Source: UBA4055 sp964648295
GTDB lineage: Bacteria; UBA4055
Reading direction: 5' to 3'
Length of the DNA stretch: 64,000 nt
Assembly: GCA_964648295.1 (NCBI GenBank)
Contig: CAZYNH010000002.1
Coordinates: 62,001-126,000, forward strand
Position 1 is the first letter of the stretch; each line of letters opens with the position of its first letter. The translations under genes and the position numbers were made by a program. This document shows positions 19,007-28,243 of this stretch, one piece after another. The notes under the pieces are model-generated. The model ran no database searches, was not told the DNA's origin, and saw only the letters and a program-made list of their open reading frames with translations.

Positions 19007-19928
19007 GGTCGGAAAAACAGTTCTTAATATTTATTGAATCGTTCTGTTCGAACAGTTTCATTCCTCCGATGCGCTTGAACCATGTGATCTGGCGTTTGGC
19101 GAACTGGCGGGTGTGGGTCTGAATGAGTTCGATCATGCGGTCTTTTGTTATGTCACCGCTGAGGTAATCGATGACCTCTCTGTAGCCGATGGTTTTTTTG
19201 AATCTCTTGAGTTCAGCCCCGTATTTTGCGGCAAGTTCTTCGACTTCCTGAACCAGGCCGGCTTCGACCATTGTTAAAACGCGGGAATTTATTCTTTCGA
19301 AAAGGATTTCCCGTTCGGGATTTATGAAAATATAGACCGGCTGAAAATATTGTTCCGGCCGGTGTTCCGAATGGAGTTCGGATATTTTACGGCCGGTGAA
19401 GTGGAACACTTCGAGGGCGCGGTGGATACGCTGCTTCTGTGTCGCCGGAGTGATCGCAGCGTATTGGGGATCGGCGGACTTGAGCTGTTCGTAAAGTTCG
19501 CTCAATGGAGTGCGTTCAAGTATCTTGCGGTAATCGAACTTTTCCGAATCGTCGATCCCGAGGTCTTCAAAGAAGCCCTGCACTGCGGAATGGATGTAGA
19601 GCCCGCTCCCGCCGCAGATCAGAGCTTTTTTCCCTTCGGAATAAAGCTTGGAAAGGAGATCGCGGACTTCGTTCCCGTATATGTAGGAACTGTAAATCTC
19701 GTCCCCAGGTTCGATAATATCGATAAAATGATGCGGCGCGAGCTTCTGCTCCTCTCGGGCCGGCTTCGCCGTCCCTATGTCCATGTGTTTCACCATCTGC
19801 CGGGAGTCCGCTGAGATGATCTCGTACCCATACTCCTGAGCAAGCTCAATGGCCACAGCGGTTTTTCCGGCCGCGGTCGGCCCGCAGACAACCGGTATTT
19901 TCAGGTTCGATATATCGAAAGGCGGCAT
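18984..19928 (-). CDS. miaA: tRNA dimethylallyltransferase
   Basis: A 314-residue enzyme that adds the dimethylallyl group to A37 of tRNAs reading codons that begin with U. The P-loop GPTAAGKT, the ISADSRQ motif and the KRQITWFKR motif near the C-terminus are all present. It starts just after the mutL stop, the classical mutL-miaA order. Confidence 0.95.
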   Translation of the reverse strand: MPPFDISNLKIPVVCGPTAAGKTAVAIELAQEYGYEIISADSRQMVKHMDIGTAKPAREEQKLAPHHFIDIIEPGDEIYSSYIYGNEVRDLLSKLYSEGKKALICGGSGLYIHSAVQGFFEDLGIDDSEKFDYRKILERTPLSELYEQLKSADPQYAAITPATQKQRIHRALEVFHFTGRKISELHSEHRPEQYFQPVYIFINPEREILFERINSRVLTMVEAGLVQEVEELAAKYGAELKRFKKTIGYREVIDYLSGDITKDRMIELIQTHTRQFAKRQITWFKRIGGMKLFEQNDSINIKNCFSDLTYQNNH

Positions 19929-19929
19929 G

Positions 19930-21678
19930 TTATTCCCGCCTGAAACGCTTGTTGAGTTCCTTTATCGAAAGATCGATGATGACAGGGCGTCCGTGCGGGC
20001 AGACATGGGGAAATTCGCACTGGAAGAGGTCGTTTATAAGATCGAGCATCTCGTCACTAGTAAGTTTCTGACCTGCTTTTATCGCTCTCTTGCAGGCAAA
20101 CGAAGCCGCGGCTGCCTCCATCGAGTCCATTTTATTTTTTTTGAAAAGCTTGTAATTATCGATCACGTCCAAAAGTTCCTTTTTCTCGTCGCCGATGCTG
20201 ATCCCCATCGGAGTTTCCTCGATTATGATCGTATTCTGCCCGAAATCGCTGATAATGAAACCGACCGAATTAAGATATTCCCTGATCCCGTTCAATGTCA
20301 GCTTATCCTCAAAAGAAAGCTCCACTCTAACAGGGAACAGAAGCGACTGTGACGGCATGGCTGAACTTCCGAACGATCTGAGAGCCTTCTCAAAAAGTAT
20401 CCTCTCGTGAGCCACATGCTGGTCAATAATAAGCGCTCCCGATTCCACCTGAATAAAAATATAGCTGTCGTGCAGCTGCCATATATTTTCCGAAACGATC
20501 AGCTCGTTGTTGAACTTGAGCATCCGCGTCCCGATATTTTTCTCGTCGGGCCTGAAGAATTTCTCCTGTCTTTCGGGATTATAAACCGCGACATTATCTT
20601 TCACCTGTTTCGGCTCAGGCTCCTTATGCGTATATTCGTGAGGGATATCAGGCTGAACAGGAGAAGAGCCCAGGTCCAGAATTGAAGAAGACTGTTTTAA
20701 TGACCTTTCTACAGCCTCTGTGATCAGCCTTTTTACCTTCGGTTCATCGGAAAATTTTACCGTCAGCTTTGAAGGATGAACATTCACGTCTATCTCGCCT
20801 GCCGGCATCTCAATAAAAAGTATGTAGAAAGGATAATACCCTTTTTCGATCAGATCTCGGTACATATTTACTATGTTGAAGCTGACCATTTTGCTTTCGA
20901 CTATCCTGCCGTTAATGAAAAGGAACTGATTATCCTTGTATTTTCTTGCCAGTTCGGCTTTTCCGACATATCCTCCAACCGAGTACTGTCCGAGTGAATT
21001 GTCAGTCCTGAGCAAATGTTCTTTTCCGATCTCGGGAAAAATATCACATATCCTTTCATCGAGGTTTTGAGGCTTGAGATCGAAAATCTTTTTTCCTCCG
21101 TTAACGAGCGTAAACCCGATTTCCGGTCTCGAAAGCGCGGCCTTTTTGAAGTATGAATAAATGTATTTGTATTCCCTGTCGTCGAAGTTTAAGAACTTTT
21201 TTCTGGCGGGGACATTGTAGAAAAGCGATCTTACTTTTATCTGGGTGGAATATTTTGAAGGTGAGGGTTTTACGGACGCAATAGTGCCGCCTTTTATATT
21301 CACCATCGTCCCCGCTCCCGCTCCGGCCGGCTTAGACACCGCTTCGACATTCGATACGGCCGCTATGCTCGGCAGCGCCTCGCCGCGGAAACCCATGGTG
21401 CTTATCCTCCCCAGGTCGTCGAATTCCGAGATCTTTGAGGTGGCATGTCTTTCAAAAGCCATCAAAAGGTTGGTCTCGTCCATACCTTTTCCGTCGTCGG
21501 AGACCTCGATGTAGGTCTTTCCGCCGTCCGTCACCTCAACATATATGTTGGCCGCGCCCGCGTCCAGCGAGTTCTCGACAAGCTCTTTTACCACCGAGGC
21601 AGGGCGTTCCACTACCTCGCCTGCCGCGATCTTGTTTATCAGGCTGTCGGGGAGTATTTTTATGACATCCGGTTCCAT
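19930..21678 (-). CDS. mutL: DNA mismatch repair protein MutL (endonuclease type)
   Basis: A 582-residue MutL. The N-terminal GHKL ATPase has ELVENSLDAG, DDGKGM and GFRGEALPSI. The C-terminal domain carries DQHVAHERILFE, close to the DQHA(X)2E(X)4E metal motif of endonuclease-active MutL, and CPHGRP. That suggests it nicks DNA itself, as in bacteria without MutH. ATG 21678, with AAAGGA upstream, is chosen because the usual MutL N-terminus (ILPDSLINKIAAGEV) follows immediately; the frame extends upstream without support. Confidence 0.95.
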   Translation of the reverse strand: MEPDVIKILPDSLINKIAAGEVVERPASVVKELVENSLDAGAANIYVEVTDGGKTYIEVSDDGKGMDETNLLMAFERHATSKISEFDDLGRISTMGFRGEALPSIAAVSNVEAVSKPAGAGAGTMVNIKGGTIASVKPSPSKYSTQIKVRSLFYNVPARKKFLNFDDREYKYIYSYFKKAALSRPEIGFTLVNGGKKIFDLKPQNLDERICDIFPEIGKEHLLRTDNSLGQYSVGGYVGKAELARKYKDNQFLFINGRIVESKMVSFNIVNMYRDLIEKGYYPFYILFIEMPAGEIDVNVHPSKLTVKFSDEPKVKRLITEAVERSLKQSSSILDLGSSPVQPDIPHEYTHKEPEPKQVKDNVAVYNPERQEKFFRPDEKNIGTRMLKFNNELIVSENIWQLHDSYIFIQVESGALIIDQHVAHERILFEKALRSFGSSAMPSQSLLFPVRVELSFEDKLTLNGIREYLNSVGFIISDFGQNTIIIEETPMGISIGDEKKELLDVIDNYKLFKKNKMDSMEAAAASFACKRAIKAGQKLTSDEMLDLINDLFQCEFPHVCPHGRPVIIDLSIKELNKRFRRE

Positions 21679-21764
21679 TTCGATCCTTTGTAAAGAAAGG
21701 TGGAAAATAAGAAAAAACATGTGATTTATCAATCAGTAATTTCAATTTCCGCACTCAATATAAG

Positions 21765-21884
21765 ACCCGCTTTGATTTTTGAGTATAAAAAACTCTTGAT
21801 CATTGCCGCCAGCCGATATACACTCCAAATCTCTGATTTATTAATGTGCCGCAGAGTTTTTGTTCGAAAAATTACAAAGCGGGC
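21765..21884. repeat. Imperfect long inverted repeat between mutL and serA
   Basis: The two arms, 21765-21797 and 21851-21884, match in inverted orientation over about 30 bases with small gaps: CCCGCTTTG pairs with CAAAGCGGG, and AAAAACTCT with AGAGTTTTT. About 53 bases lie between them. No gene is evident inside. It could be a small non-autonomous mobile element, a structured RNA, or part of the mutL leader region. Confidence 0.5.
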
Positions 21885-21897
21885 CGTATGTATGAAA

Positions 21898-21926
21898 TAA
21901 AAAAGACGGCCAAAAGACCGCCTTTT
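21898..21926 (-). terminator. Rho-independent terminator of the serC-serA operon
   Basis: Read leftwards: GGCGGTC, loop TTTT, GGCCGTC, then a T run (A run on the plus strand), 22 bp after the serA stop. Confidence 0.75.
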
Positions 21927-21947
21927 AAATAATGATCGTACCGTGAA

Positions 21948-22874
21948 TTATTTATTTACCTGAAAAGCCCTGTCGCCTTTTTCAAAGAAAGCGACGATCT
22001 GTTTCGCGGCTGCGAGCCCCGCATTGATATTGGCCTCTGAGGTCTCGGCACCCATTTTCTTTTTGGTTGAATGGTAGCGGTTGCCGAATTTATCGTGCAT
22101 CTCAATATGGCACTCGGGAGCTATGTCGGTAGCGTATTTCAGGTCTTCTCTTTCGGTCATTAGCCTGAGCAGGTCTTCTTCGCAGATCACTTCTTTTCTG
22201 GCAGTGTTTATAAGAGCAGCGCCTTTTTTCATCCTTGACAGCAGAGTGTAGTTTATTGATTTCTTTGTGTGCTCATTAGCCGGGATGTGAAGCGAAATGT
22301 AGTCGCACTGTCCGTAAAGCTCTTCGACGGTGCCCACAACAGTAACGCCGTCTTTTTCTATAGTATTCTTTTCAACGAAAGGATCGAAAGCGAAGACTTC
22401 CATTCCGAATCCCCTGGCTATACCTGCTACAAGGCTGCCAACATGGCCGTAAGCGTGAATACCTAATTTCTTGCCTTTCAGTTCGCTTCCGTTACCTTCA
22501 GTGAACTTGTTCCTTGCCATGTAGAGCATAAACCCGATCGCCAGTTCCGCTACCGCGTTCGAGTTCTGGCCCGGTGTATTCTGAGCGCAGATGCCCTTTT
22601 CCGTTGCGGCCTTGAGGTCAATATTGTCATATCCGGCGCCTGCCCTGACGATAATTTTAAGATTATTCGCCCTGGCGATTACGGCGGCATCGGCTTTATC
22701 GGACCTGATGATCATGGCATCGGCGTCCTCGACTGCTTTCAGGAGGTCGGCTTTGTCAGTGTATTTCTCCAGTTTTATCAGCTCATATCCCGCAGTTTCG
22801 AATATTTTGGATATCCCGTCGACAGCGACTTTCGCGAAAGGTTTTTCTGTAGCCAGAAGTACTTTTTTTGACAT
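21948..22874 (-). CDS. serA: D-3-phosphoglycerate dehydrogenase (short form)
   Basis: A 308-residue D-2-hydroxyacid dehydrogenase with the NAD-binding region around GKKLGIHAYGHVGSLVA and the catalytic Arg, Glu and His region (INTARKEVI; the usual His is in APECHIEMHD). It lacks the C-terminal ACT domain, so feedback control by serine through that domain is not expected. It directly follows serC, which supports assignment as 3-phosphoglycerate dehydrogenase, the first step of serine synthesis. serB is not in the window. Other D-2-hydroxyacid substrates cannot be excluded from sequence alone. Confidence 0.85.
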   Translation of the reverse strand: MSKKVLLATEKPFAKVAVDGISKIFETAGYELIKLEKYTDKADLLKAVEDADAMIIRSDKADAAVIARANNLKIIVRAGAGYDNIDLKAATEKGICAQNTPGQNSNAVAELAIGFMLYMARNKFTEGNGSELKGKKLGIHAYGHVGSLVAGIARGFGMEVFAFDPFVEKNTIEKDGVTVVGTVEELYGQCDYISLHIPANEHTKKSINYTLLSRMKKGAALINTARKEVICEEDLLRLMTEREDLKYATDIAPECHIEMHDKFGNRYHSTKKKMGAETSEANINAGLAAAKQIVAFFEKGDRAFQVNK

Positions 22875-22891
22875 TTGAGACCCCTTTTTTA

Positions 22892-23977
22892 TTATGAATT
22901 CTCTTTATCGAATTTTTTTATGAAAGCGACAAGTTTTTCAACACCCTCAACAGGCATTGCGTTATATATACTCGCTCTCATACCGCCCGTTTTTCTGTGG
23001 CCGCCCAAAGTTACAAGTCCCTCTTTTGCGGCGTCTGCCAGGAATTTTTTATCCAGCTCATCCGAAGGTGTTCTGAAAGGTATGTTCATGATGGAACGGT
23101 CTTCTTTTACCTGAACATGGCATTTGAAAAGATTTGAATTGTCAACAGCGTCATAGATCATCGCCGCTTTCTTCTTGTTGATTTCCTCCATAGCCTTAAC
23201 GCCGCCGATGCTCAGAAGATGCTCGAATCCAAGTTTTGCCAGGTAGATCCCGTATGTTGGAGGAGTGTTGAACATTGAGCCGTTGTCGGCGTGGGTCTTG
23301 TAATTCAGCATAGTCGGTGTTTCCGGCCTTGCGTAACCTATCAGGTCTTCTCTGATAATAACAACTGTCACTCCTGCAGGGCCGATATTTTTCTGAGCGC
23401 CCGCATATATAATGGCGAAATCATTCACATTTATTACTTTGGAAAGAATATCCGAGGACATGTCAACGACCAGAGGTTTTCCTTTTACATTCGGGTATTT
23501 TTTGAACGAAGTTCCGAATATCGTGTTGTTCGAGGTCATGTGAACATAGTCGGCGTCTTCTCTGAATTCATTCTCGTCGATCTTAGGCAGGTGGTTGAAC
23601 ACTTCCGGTTCGGAAGTGGCGACTACTTTCACATCGCCGTACCTTTTGGCTTCGGCAATAGCCTTTGATGACCATTCGCCCGTGTTAACATAGTCAGCCT
23701 TGCCGTTCTTCATCAGGTTCAACGGTATCATGGCGAACTGAAGAGAAGCTCCGCCCTGAAGGAAAAGGATTTTGTAGTTAGAAGGAATATCCATGAGGTC
23801 TCTCAAAGCCTTTTCAGCGCCGTCTATTATCGACTGGTAAACCTTTGACCTGTGGCTCATTTCCATAACAGACATCCCCGAGCCTTCGTAGTCCATCATC
23901 TGATCCGCGGCTTTTTTCAGAACCGCTTCCGGGAGAACGCCCGGCCCTGCAGAAAAGTTATAAACCCTGTTTGACAT
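22892..23977 (-). CDS. serC: Phosphoserine aminotransferase
   Basis: A 361-residue PLP-dependent class V aminotransferase. It converts 3-phosphohydroxypyruvate and glutamate to phosphoserine. Family motifs NFSAGPGVLPE at the start, LFLQGGASLQF and the PLP lysine in YAGAQKNIGPAG are present. A strong AAAGGAG precedes ATG 23977. It is the first gene of a two-gene serine operon. Confidence 0.96.
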   Translation of the reverse strand: MSNRVYNFSAGPGVLPEAVLKKAADQMMDYEGSGMSVMEMSHRSKVYQSIIDGAEKALRDLMDIPSNYKILFLQGGASLQFAMIPLNLMKNGKADYVNTGEWSSKAIAEAKRYGDVKVVATSEPEVFNHLPKIDENEFREDADYVHMTSNNTIFGTSFKKYPNVKGKPLVVDMSSDILSKVINVNDFAIIYAGAQKNIGPAGVTVVIIREDLIGYARPETPTMLNYKTHADNGSMFNTPPTYGIYLAKLGFEHLLSIGGVKAMEEINKKKAAMIYDAVDNSNLFKCHVQVKEDRSIMNIPFRTPSDELDKKFLADAAKEGLVTLGGHRKTGGMRASIYNAMPVEGVEKLVAFIKKFDKENS

Positions 23978-24153
23978 TTTTCACTCCTTTATTAAGTTTA
24001 TTCTGTTTTTATTTAACCTTCAGGCCTTCAATTTATAATTAAGTATATTGCATGTCAAGAAATATTTTATTGATAAAAAATCAAATTAATCACACTTGAT
24101 AAAACGCTTTCTTTTTCTTAGTTTTAAAGAGTTTTTTTAGTTGTTGGGGAGGT

Positions 24154-26307
24154 ATGGTGAGTATCAGGCTTATTCTGGCAGTATCGGCGATAATGGTAAT
24201 ATTATCATGTGCGGACAAATCTACGGTTAAGGAAGAAGGTATGAAACACGAAACGGTCAGAGATATACCTGCGGCGGAAAAAGAGATTACCTCTGTAAAT
24301 ATTCACGGGATAGAGCTGGCTGACGAATACGCATGGCTGAAAGATAAGAGGAAAGAAAAGTCTTCCAGGATCATGAACCACATTAAAAAAGAGAACGAAT
24401 ATGCAAAGAAAGTGCTTAAGAACAATGAATCTCTGGAGAAAAAGATATACGATGAGATAATTTCAAAAATCGATGAATCCGATATGTCTCTTCCCGTACA
24501 GATAGACGACTATTTCTATTATTCAAGGGAGATAAAAGGGCAGCAGTATCCTGTTTACTGCAGAAAATTCAAAAGCCTTTCAGCCGCCGAAGAGATACTT
24601 CTTGACCTCAACCAGCTCGCAAAGGGTAAGGCTTACATTGAGCTTGGTGTATATAAGATCAGCCCGGACCACAAATACCTTGCCTATTCGATAGATGACG
24701 ACGGGAACGAGAGGTACAGGCTGTTCATAAAATACCTGTCGCTGAATACGCACTTTCCTGAAACATTTGACGATGTTGACGATCTTGAGTGGGCTGAAGC
24801 CAACAATACGTTTTTCTATACAACTCTGAATGAAAGCAACAGAGCGGATAAGGTAATAAGGCATGTCCTGGGCACGCCTGTTTCATCGGACCGGGTAATG
24901 TACACAGAGCATGACGATTCGTTCTATGTCTGGGTCGAAAAGACCAAAAGTAAAAAATTTCTGTTTATCGGGACTGCCAATAAAAACACCTCAGAATTCC
25001 ATTACCTGAAAAGTTCAGAGCCGATGGGTTTTTTCGACCTTATGAGGCCGAGGCAGAAAGAAGTCGAGTATTATCCAGACCACAGAGGGAATTTTTTTTA
25101 CATCCTGACCAATGCCGACAGATCGTTCAATTTCAAAGTCGCAAAGGTCCGCGACAGTTTTCCCTACTCGGACAAATGGGAAAACTACATACCCCACAGG
25201 ACAGGTACATACATAGACGACATCGAGCTTTTCAGCAATCATATTGTAGTATCTGAGATTAGCGAGGGAAAAAGAACGATAAGGACACTGGAGTACGAAT
25301 CGCTTCAGGGAAAGGAGATCAAGTTCACTGACAACTGCTATACGCTCTATGAATATGCCAATCCGATGTTCGATACCGACAGGTTCAGATATGTTTATGA
25401 ATCTCTGACCACGCCATATTCGATAGTGGAATATAATATGGTGACCGGCGATAGAAAATTTCTCAAACAGCAGAAAGTGCTGGGCGGTTTCGATCTGACC
25501 AAATACAGTTCTGAGCTGATCTACGCTCCCGCTCCCGACGGGGAGAAGATACCTGTATCACTGGTTTACAGGAGAGATAAATTTTCTCACACCGGGACAA
25601 ATCCGTTGCTTCTTGAAGCATACGGCGCCTACGGCGACTTCAATGATCCGTCGTTCTCGGTCTCAAGACTCAGCCTTCTTGACCGGGGATTCGTTTTCGG
25701 AATAGCACATGTCAGAGGCGGACTTGAGAAGGGCAAGAAATGGCATGAGGGGGGCATGCTGCTGAACAAAAAGAACAGTTTTACCGATTTTATAGCCTGC
25801 TCGGAATATCTTGTAGAAAAGAAATACACCGCTCCCGACAAACTTATAATCACCGGAGCCAGCGCAGGAGGCATGCTGATCGGCGCGGTGCTCAACATGA
25901 GGTCTGAACTTTTCAGGGCGGCAGTCCTGGAAGTACCTTTCCTTGATGTTATCAACACTATGCTAGACCCTACCCTTTCCGCGACCGTTTCTGAATATGA
26001 CGAATGGGGGGATCCGAACGAGCATGGTTACTTCAGTTATATTTTGTCATATTGTCCATACCAGAATATCAGGCCTCAGAATTATCCGCCTGTGCTGATC
26101 CTGGCCGGATTGAACGATACCAGGGTAAGCTACTGGGAACCTCTGAAATGGGCTGCAAGGCTCAGAAGCATTAAGACGGATGACAACCCGATTATTATTA
26201 ATATGAATACAGCGGGTCATTCGGGTTCTTCCGGCCGTTATGATCATTACAGGGAAGTCGCGATGAAGTTTGCGTGGATACTCAATACTGTAAGCATAAA
26301 AAACTGA
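24154..26307 (+). CDS. Prolyl oligopeptidase family (S9) lipoprotein peptidase
   Basis: A 717-residue S9A/oligopeptidase B-like enzyme. A lipoprotein signal (lipobox ILSC at about residue 19) places it on a membrane. A beta-propeller (about residues 90-420) precedes the alpha/beta hydrolase domain with the catalytic Ser in GASAGGM, the Asp in GLNDTRVSYWEP and the His in TAGHSGSSGR. The sequence LLEAYGAYG and the repeated acidic motifs are typical of PtrB relatives. It likely cleaves short peptides in the periplasm. GGGGAGG precedes ATG 24154. Confidence 0.92.
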   Translation: MVSIRLILAVSAIMVILSCADKSTVKEEGMKHETVRDIPAAEKEITSVNIHGIELADEYAWLKDKRKEKSSRIMNHIKKENEYAKKVLKNNESLEKKIYDEIISKIDESDMSLPVQIDDYFYYSREIKGQQYPVYCRKFKSLSAAEEILLDLNQLAKGKAYIELGVYKISPDHKYLAYSIDDDGNERYRLFIKYLSLNTHFPETFDDVDDLEWAEANNTFFYTTLNESNRADKVIRHVLGTPVSSDRVMYTEHDDSFYVWVEKTKSKKFLFIGTANKNTSEFHYLKSSEPMGFFDLMRPRQKEVEYYPDHRGNFFYILTNADRSFNFKVAKVRDSFPYSDKWENYIPHRTGTYIDDIELFSNHIVVSEISEGKRTIRTLEYESLQGKEIKFTDNCYTLYEYANPMFDTDRFRYVYESLTTPYSIVEYNMVTGDRKFLKQQKVLGGFDLTKYSSELIYAPAPDGEKIPVSLVYRRDKFSHTGTNPLLLEAYGAYGDFNDPSFSVSRLSLLDRGFVFGIAHVRGGLEKGKKWHEGGMLLNKKNSFTDFIACSEYLVEKKYTAPDKLIITGASAGGMLIGAVLNMRSELFRAAVLEVPFLDVINTMLDPTLSATVSEYDEWGDPNEHGYFSYILSYCPYQNIRPQNYPPVLILAGLNDTRVSYWEPLKWAARLRSIKTDDNPIIINMNTAGHSGSSGRYDHYREVAMKFAWILNTVSIKN

Positions 26308-26312
26308 CAACC

Positions 26313-26329
26313 CCTGACAAATTGTCAGG
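26313..26329 (+). terminator. Inverted repeat after the S9 peptidase gene
   Basis: A perfect CCTGACAA / TTGTCAGG hairpin with a one-base centre (a 7-bp stem with a three-base loop in practice) five bases after the stop. There is no T run, so termination is possible but not certain. Confidence 0.4.
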
Positions 26330-26381
26330 TGTGCTTAACAGAATTTAAAGGCAAATAAATTTTATAAAAGCTATAAAATAA

Positions 26382-26398
26382 TTGGCATGGCTCTTGCA
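26382..26398 (+). promoter_or_regulatory. Sigma-54 (RpoN) promoter upstream of hsp20
   Basis: TTGGCATGGCTCTTGCA matches the consensus TGGCAYR-N4-TTGC with the GG and GC dinucleotides at the correct spacing. Transcription would start near 26409, about 43 bp before the start codon. Confidence 0.8.
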
Positions 26399-26451
26399 TT
26401 TTATATGGTCGGATATAAAAACCGTAAAACCAATAAAAAAAGGAGGGTATC

Positions 26452-26877
26452 ATGGACCTGATAAGATGGAAAGAACTGGACAGTCTGGACAAACTCATGA
26501 ACAACTTCTTCGGTTCGGACTACGCCTACAATCCGGCAAAATGCGCCGCCTGCCACGCTGATGTTTATGTGAAAGACAACAATATCATGGCCGATATCGA
26601 TCTGCCGGGTATTGAACCCAAGGATGTCGAGATATCAATTGAGGGCAATTACATTAAAGTACTGGGTAAAAGACATGAGGAAAAAGAAGTTAACGAAAAG
26701 GATTTCTACAGGAAAGAGATAATAAAAGGTCAGTTCGAAAGGTATATACCTCTTCCGACAGACCAGATCGATCACGAAAATGTGAAAGCTGTTTACAAGA
26801 AAGGTGTACTTCAGGTAACCGTACCTAAGAAAGATGAGGAGAAAAAGAAAATAGAAATAAAAGTTGAATCTGAATAA
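26452..26877 (+). CDS. Small heat-shock protein Hsp20 (alpha-crystallin family)
   Basis: A 141-residue ATP-independent holdase chaperone. The alpha-crystallin domain covers about residues 35-130 (VYVKDNNIMADIDLPGIEP, GVLQVTVPKK). The N-terminus is short and includes CAACHAD, a cysteine/histidine cluster (CxxCH) not usual in this family; one cytochrome-like CxxCH occurs by sequence, but heme binding is not implied. AGGAGG precedes ATG 26452. The gene is monocistronic: sigma-54 promoter upstream, strong terminator downstream. Confidence 0.93.
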   Translation: MDLIRWKELDSLDKLMNNFFGSDYAYNPAKCAACHADVYVKDNNIMADIDLPGIEPKDVEISIEGNYIKVLGKRHEEKEVNEKDFYRKEIIKGQFERYIPLPTDQIDHENVKAVYKKGVLQVTVPKKDEEKKKIEIKVESE

Positions 26878-26898
26878 GAAACTGTCTCTTCCGACTAA

Positions 26899-26927
26899 AA
26901 GACCGTCTTCAAGGCGGTCTTTTTTTA
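26899..26927 (+). terminator. Rho-independent terminator of hsp20
   Basis: Nine-bp stem (AAGACCGTC / GGCGGTCTT, one G-T pair), loop TTCAA, then T7. Confidence 0.93.
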
Positions 26928-26933
26928 TTGCGT

Positions 26934-26962
26934 TTGATTAATACATTTTTTTTTGTTATATT
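26934..26962 (+). promoter_or_regulatory. Sigma-70 promoter of the MORN-like lipoprotein operon
   Basis: TTGATT, a 17-bp spacer and TATATT, ending 28 bp before the chosen start. Confidence 0.6.
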
Positions 26963-26990
26963 GAGACACGAAAATTAATGCGGGGTGAAG

Positions 26991-27842
26991 ATGATAACGA
27001 CAGGACATTTTTTGAGAACTGCAGTAACAGCAGGTATGATATTGATACTGATATCCTGCTCAAAAAGCGAGCCACAGCAGGAACTCAGAAAGGTGAATTT
27101 TGATATACTGAAAGAAAAGAACGGCCTCATGTATGAACCAGCTAATCCCGTTCCTTTTACCGGAATAGGACAGAAATTCACTTACAAAAACGAACTTGTG
27201 TTTGACAAGACATTCAGAAACGGTCTGCTTCACGGCAAGACGATATATTACTGGGATAACGGGAAAAAGAAATTCGAGGTTGATTTCTTTCACGGTAAAA
27301 AACACGGAATGTCGCTCGAATGGACTCTTGAAGGGGTCATGGTATTGAGAGAGAATTTCAAGAACGGAATTCTTAACGGTGTACAGGAACACTGGTATGA
27401 GAACGGCAGGCCTCGTTTCAGGGCCGAGATCGAGAACGGGATCAGGAATGGAAAGTACCAGGCATGGTATGAAACAGGGAAAAAGAGGTTGGACGAAGAA
27501 TGGAAGGACGGCAAAAAAAACGGCTACAGAAGGATCTGGTACGAGAGCGGACAGCTTGAGGGTGAAGGTAAATTCATTGATGACAAGGTGCACGGAAAAA
27601 CCACAGGATGGTATGAGAACGGCCAAAAGATGTATGAAGGCAGCTATAATATGAATAAAATGACAGGAGCTTTTTATAACTGGTATGACGACGGGAAAAT
27701 CAAGTCCGAAGAGAATTTTAATGATGATCTCTGGCATGGAGCATTCAAATACTGGGACAGGAACGGAAATCTTGAAAAGGAAGAATATTATAAAGACGGT
27801 ATACAGGTAACAAAAAGCGAATTCGAAGGACAGAAAAAATGA
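26991..27842 (+). CDS. MORN/YwqK-like repeat lipoprotein
   Basis: A 283-residue lipoprotein (lipobox LILISC near residue 23). Most of the mature protein is a series of about eight repeats of roughly 22-24 residues with the pattern W-Y-E-N-G-...-G, for example HWYENGRPRF, WYESGQLEGEG and WYENGQKMYEG. These are toxin-antitoxin-type YwqK or MORN-like repeats, which form extended beta sheets and are found in many FCB surface lipoproteins with unknown partners. ATG 26991 (GGGG 5 bp upstream) is preferred to the GTG at 26985. The next gene overlaps by 4 bp. Confidence 0.85.
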   Translation: MITTGHFLRTAVTAGMILILISCSKSEPQQELRKVNFDILKEKNGLMYEPANPVPFTGIGQKFTYKNELVFDKTFRNGLLHGKTIYYWDNGKKKFEVDFFHGKKHGMSLEWTLEGVMVLRENFKNGILNGVQEHWYENGRPRFRAEIENGIRNGKYQAWYETGKKRLDEEWKDGKKNGYRRIWYESGQLEGEGKFIDDKVHGKTTGWYENGQKMYEGSYNMNKMTGAFYNWYDDGKIKSEENFNDDLWHGAFKYWDRNGNLEKEEYYKDGIQVTKSEFEGQKK

Positions 27843-28243
27843 AAAAATTGAAATACCCGATAATCGTGCTTTGTCTGCTCATTGTTTCCTATGCGGTAAT
27901 ACAATATATTCCTAAGTCTCTAAATTCCAGGCTTGATGATCTTGAAGCGATAATAGAAAGATATGAACCGGTATTCGCAAATACTCCGTATGGCACTCAG
28001 CAGTATACGGACATGATAAATGAATACAACAGAGAGATATTCGCCTGGGCTGAAGAGTTCGAAATGCAAAGATACCAGAGGGATGATAATAACAAAATGC
28101 TCTTTGATAAAGACAATAAACCCAAGGTTAACCCTGAGTTCAGCGGTGATGTCGAAAAAAGATTCTATGCTCTCAACAACAGAATGACAGAAATGGTGCT
28201 TTCGAATATTCCCCCCAAAAAAATGAAGAATAATGAAGAATAA
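27839..28243 (+). CDS. Membrane-anchored or exported protein of unknown function
   Basis: A 134-residue protein. Residues 5-22 (YPIIVLCLLIVSYAVIQYI) form a signal anchor. The remainder is charged and helical without a known motif. It lies between the MORN-like lipoprotein (4-bp overlap) and the flavoprotein gene (11-bp overlap), so all three are probably co-translated and may act together, but the function is unknown. Confidence 0.65.
   Translation: MKKLKYPIIVLCLLIVSYAVIQYIPKSLNSRLDDLEAIIERYEPVFANTPYGTQQYTDMINEYNREIFAWAEEFEMQRYQRDDNNKMLFDKDNKPKVNPEFSGDVEKRFYALNNRMTEMVLSNIPPKKMKNNEE

Noticed and set aside
27060..27737. 225-codon open frame on the minus strand
   Set aside because: It is the mirror of the repeated MORN-like gene; the low-complexity repeat keeps the opposite strand open.
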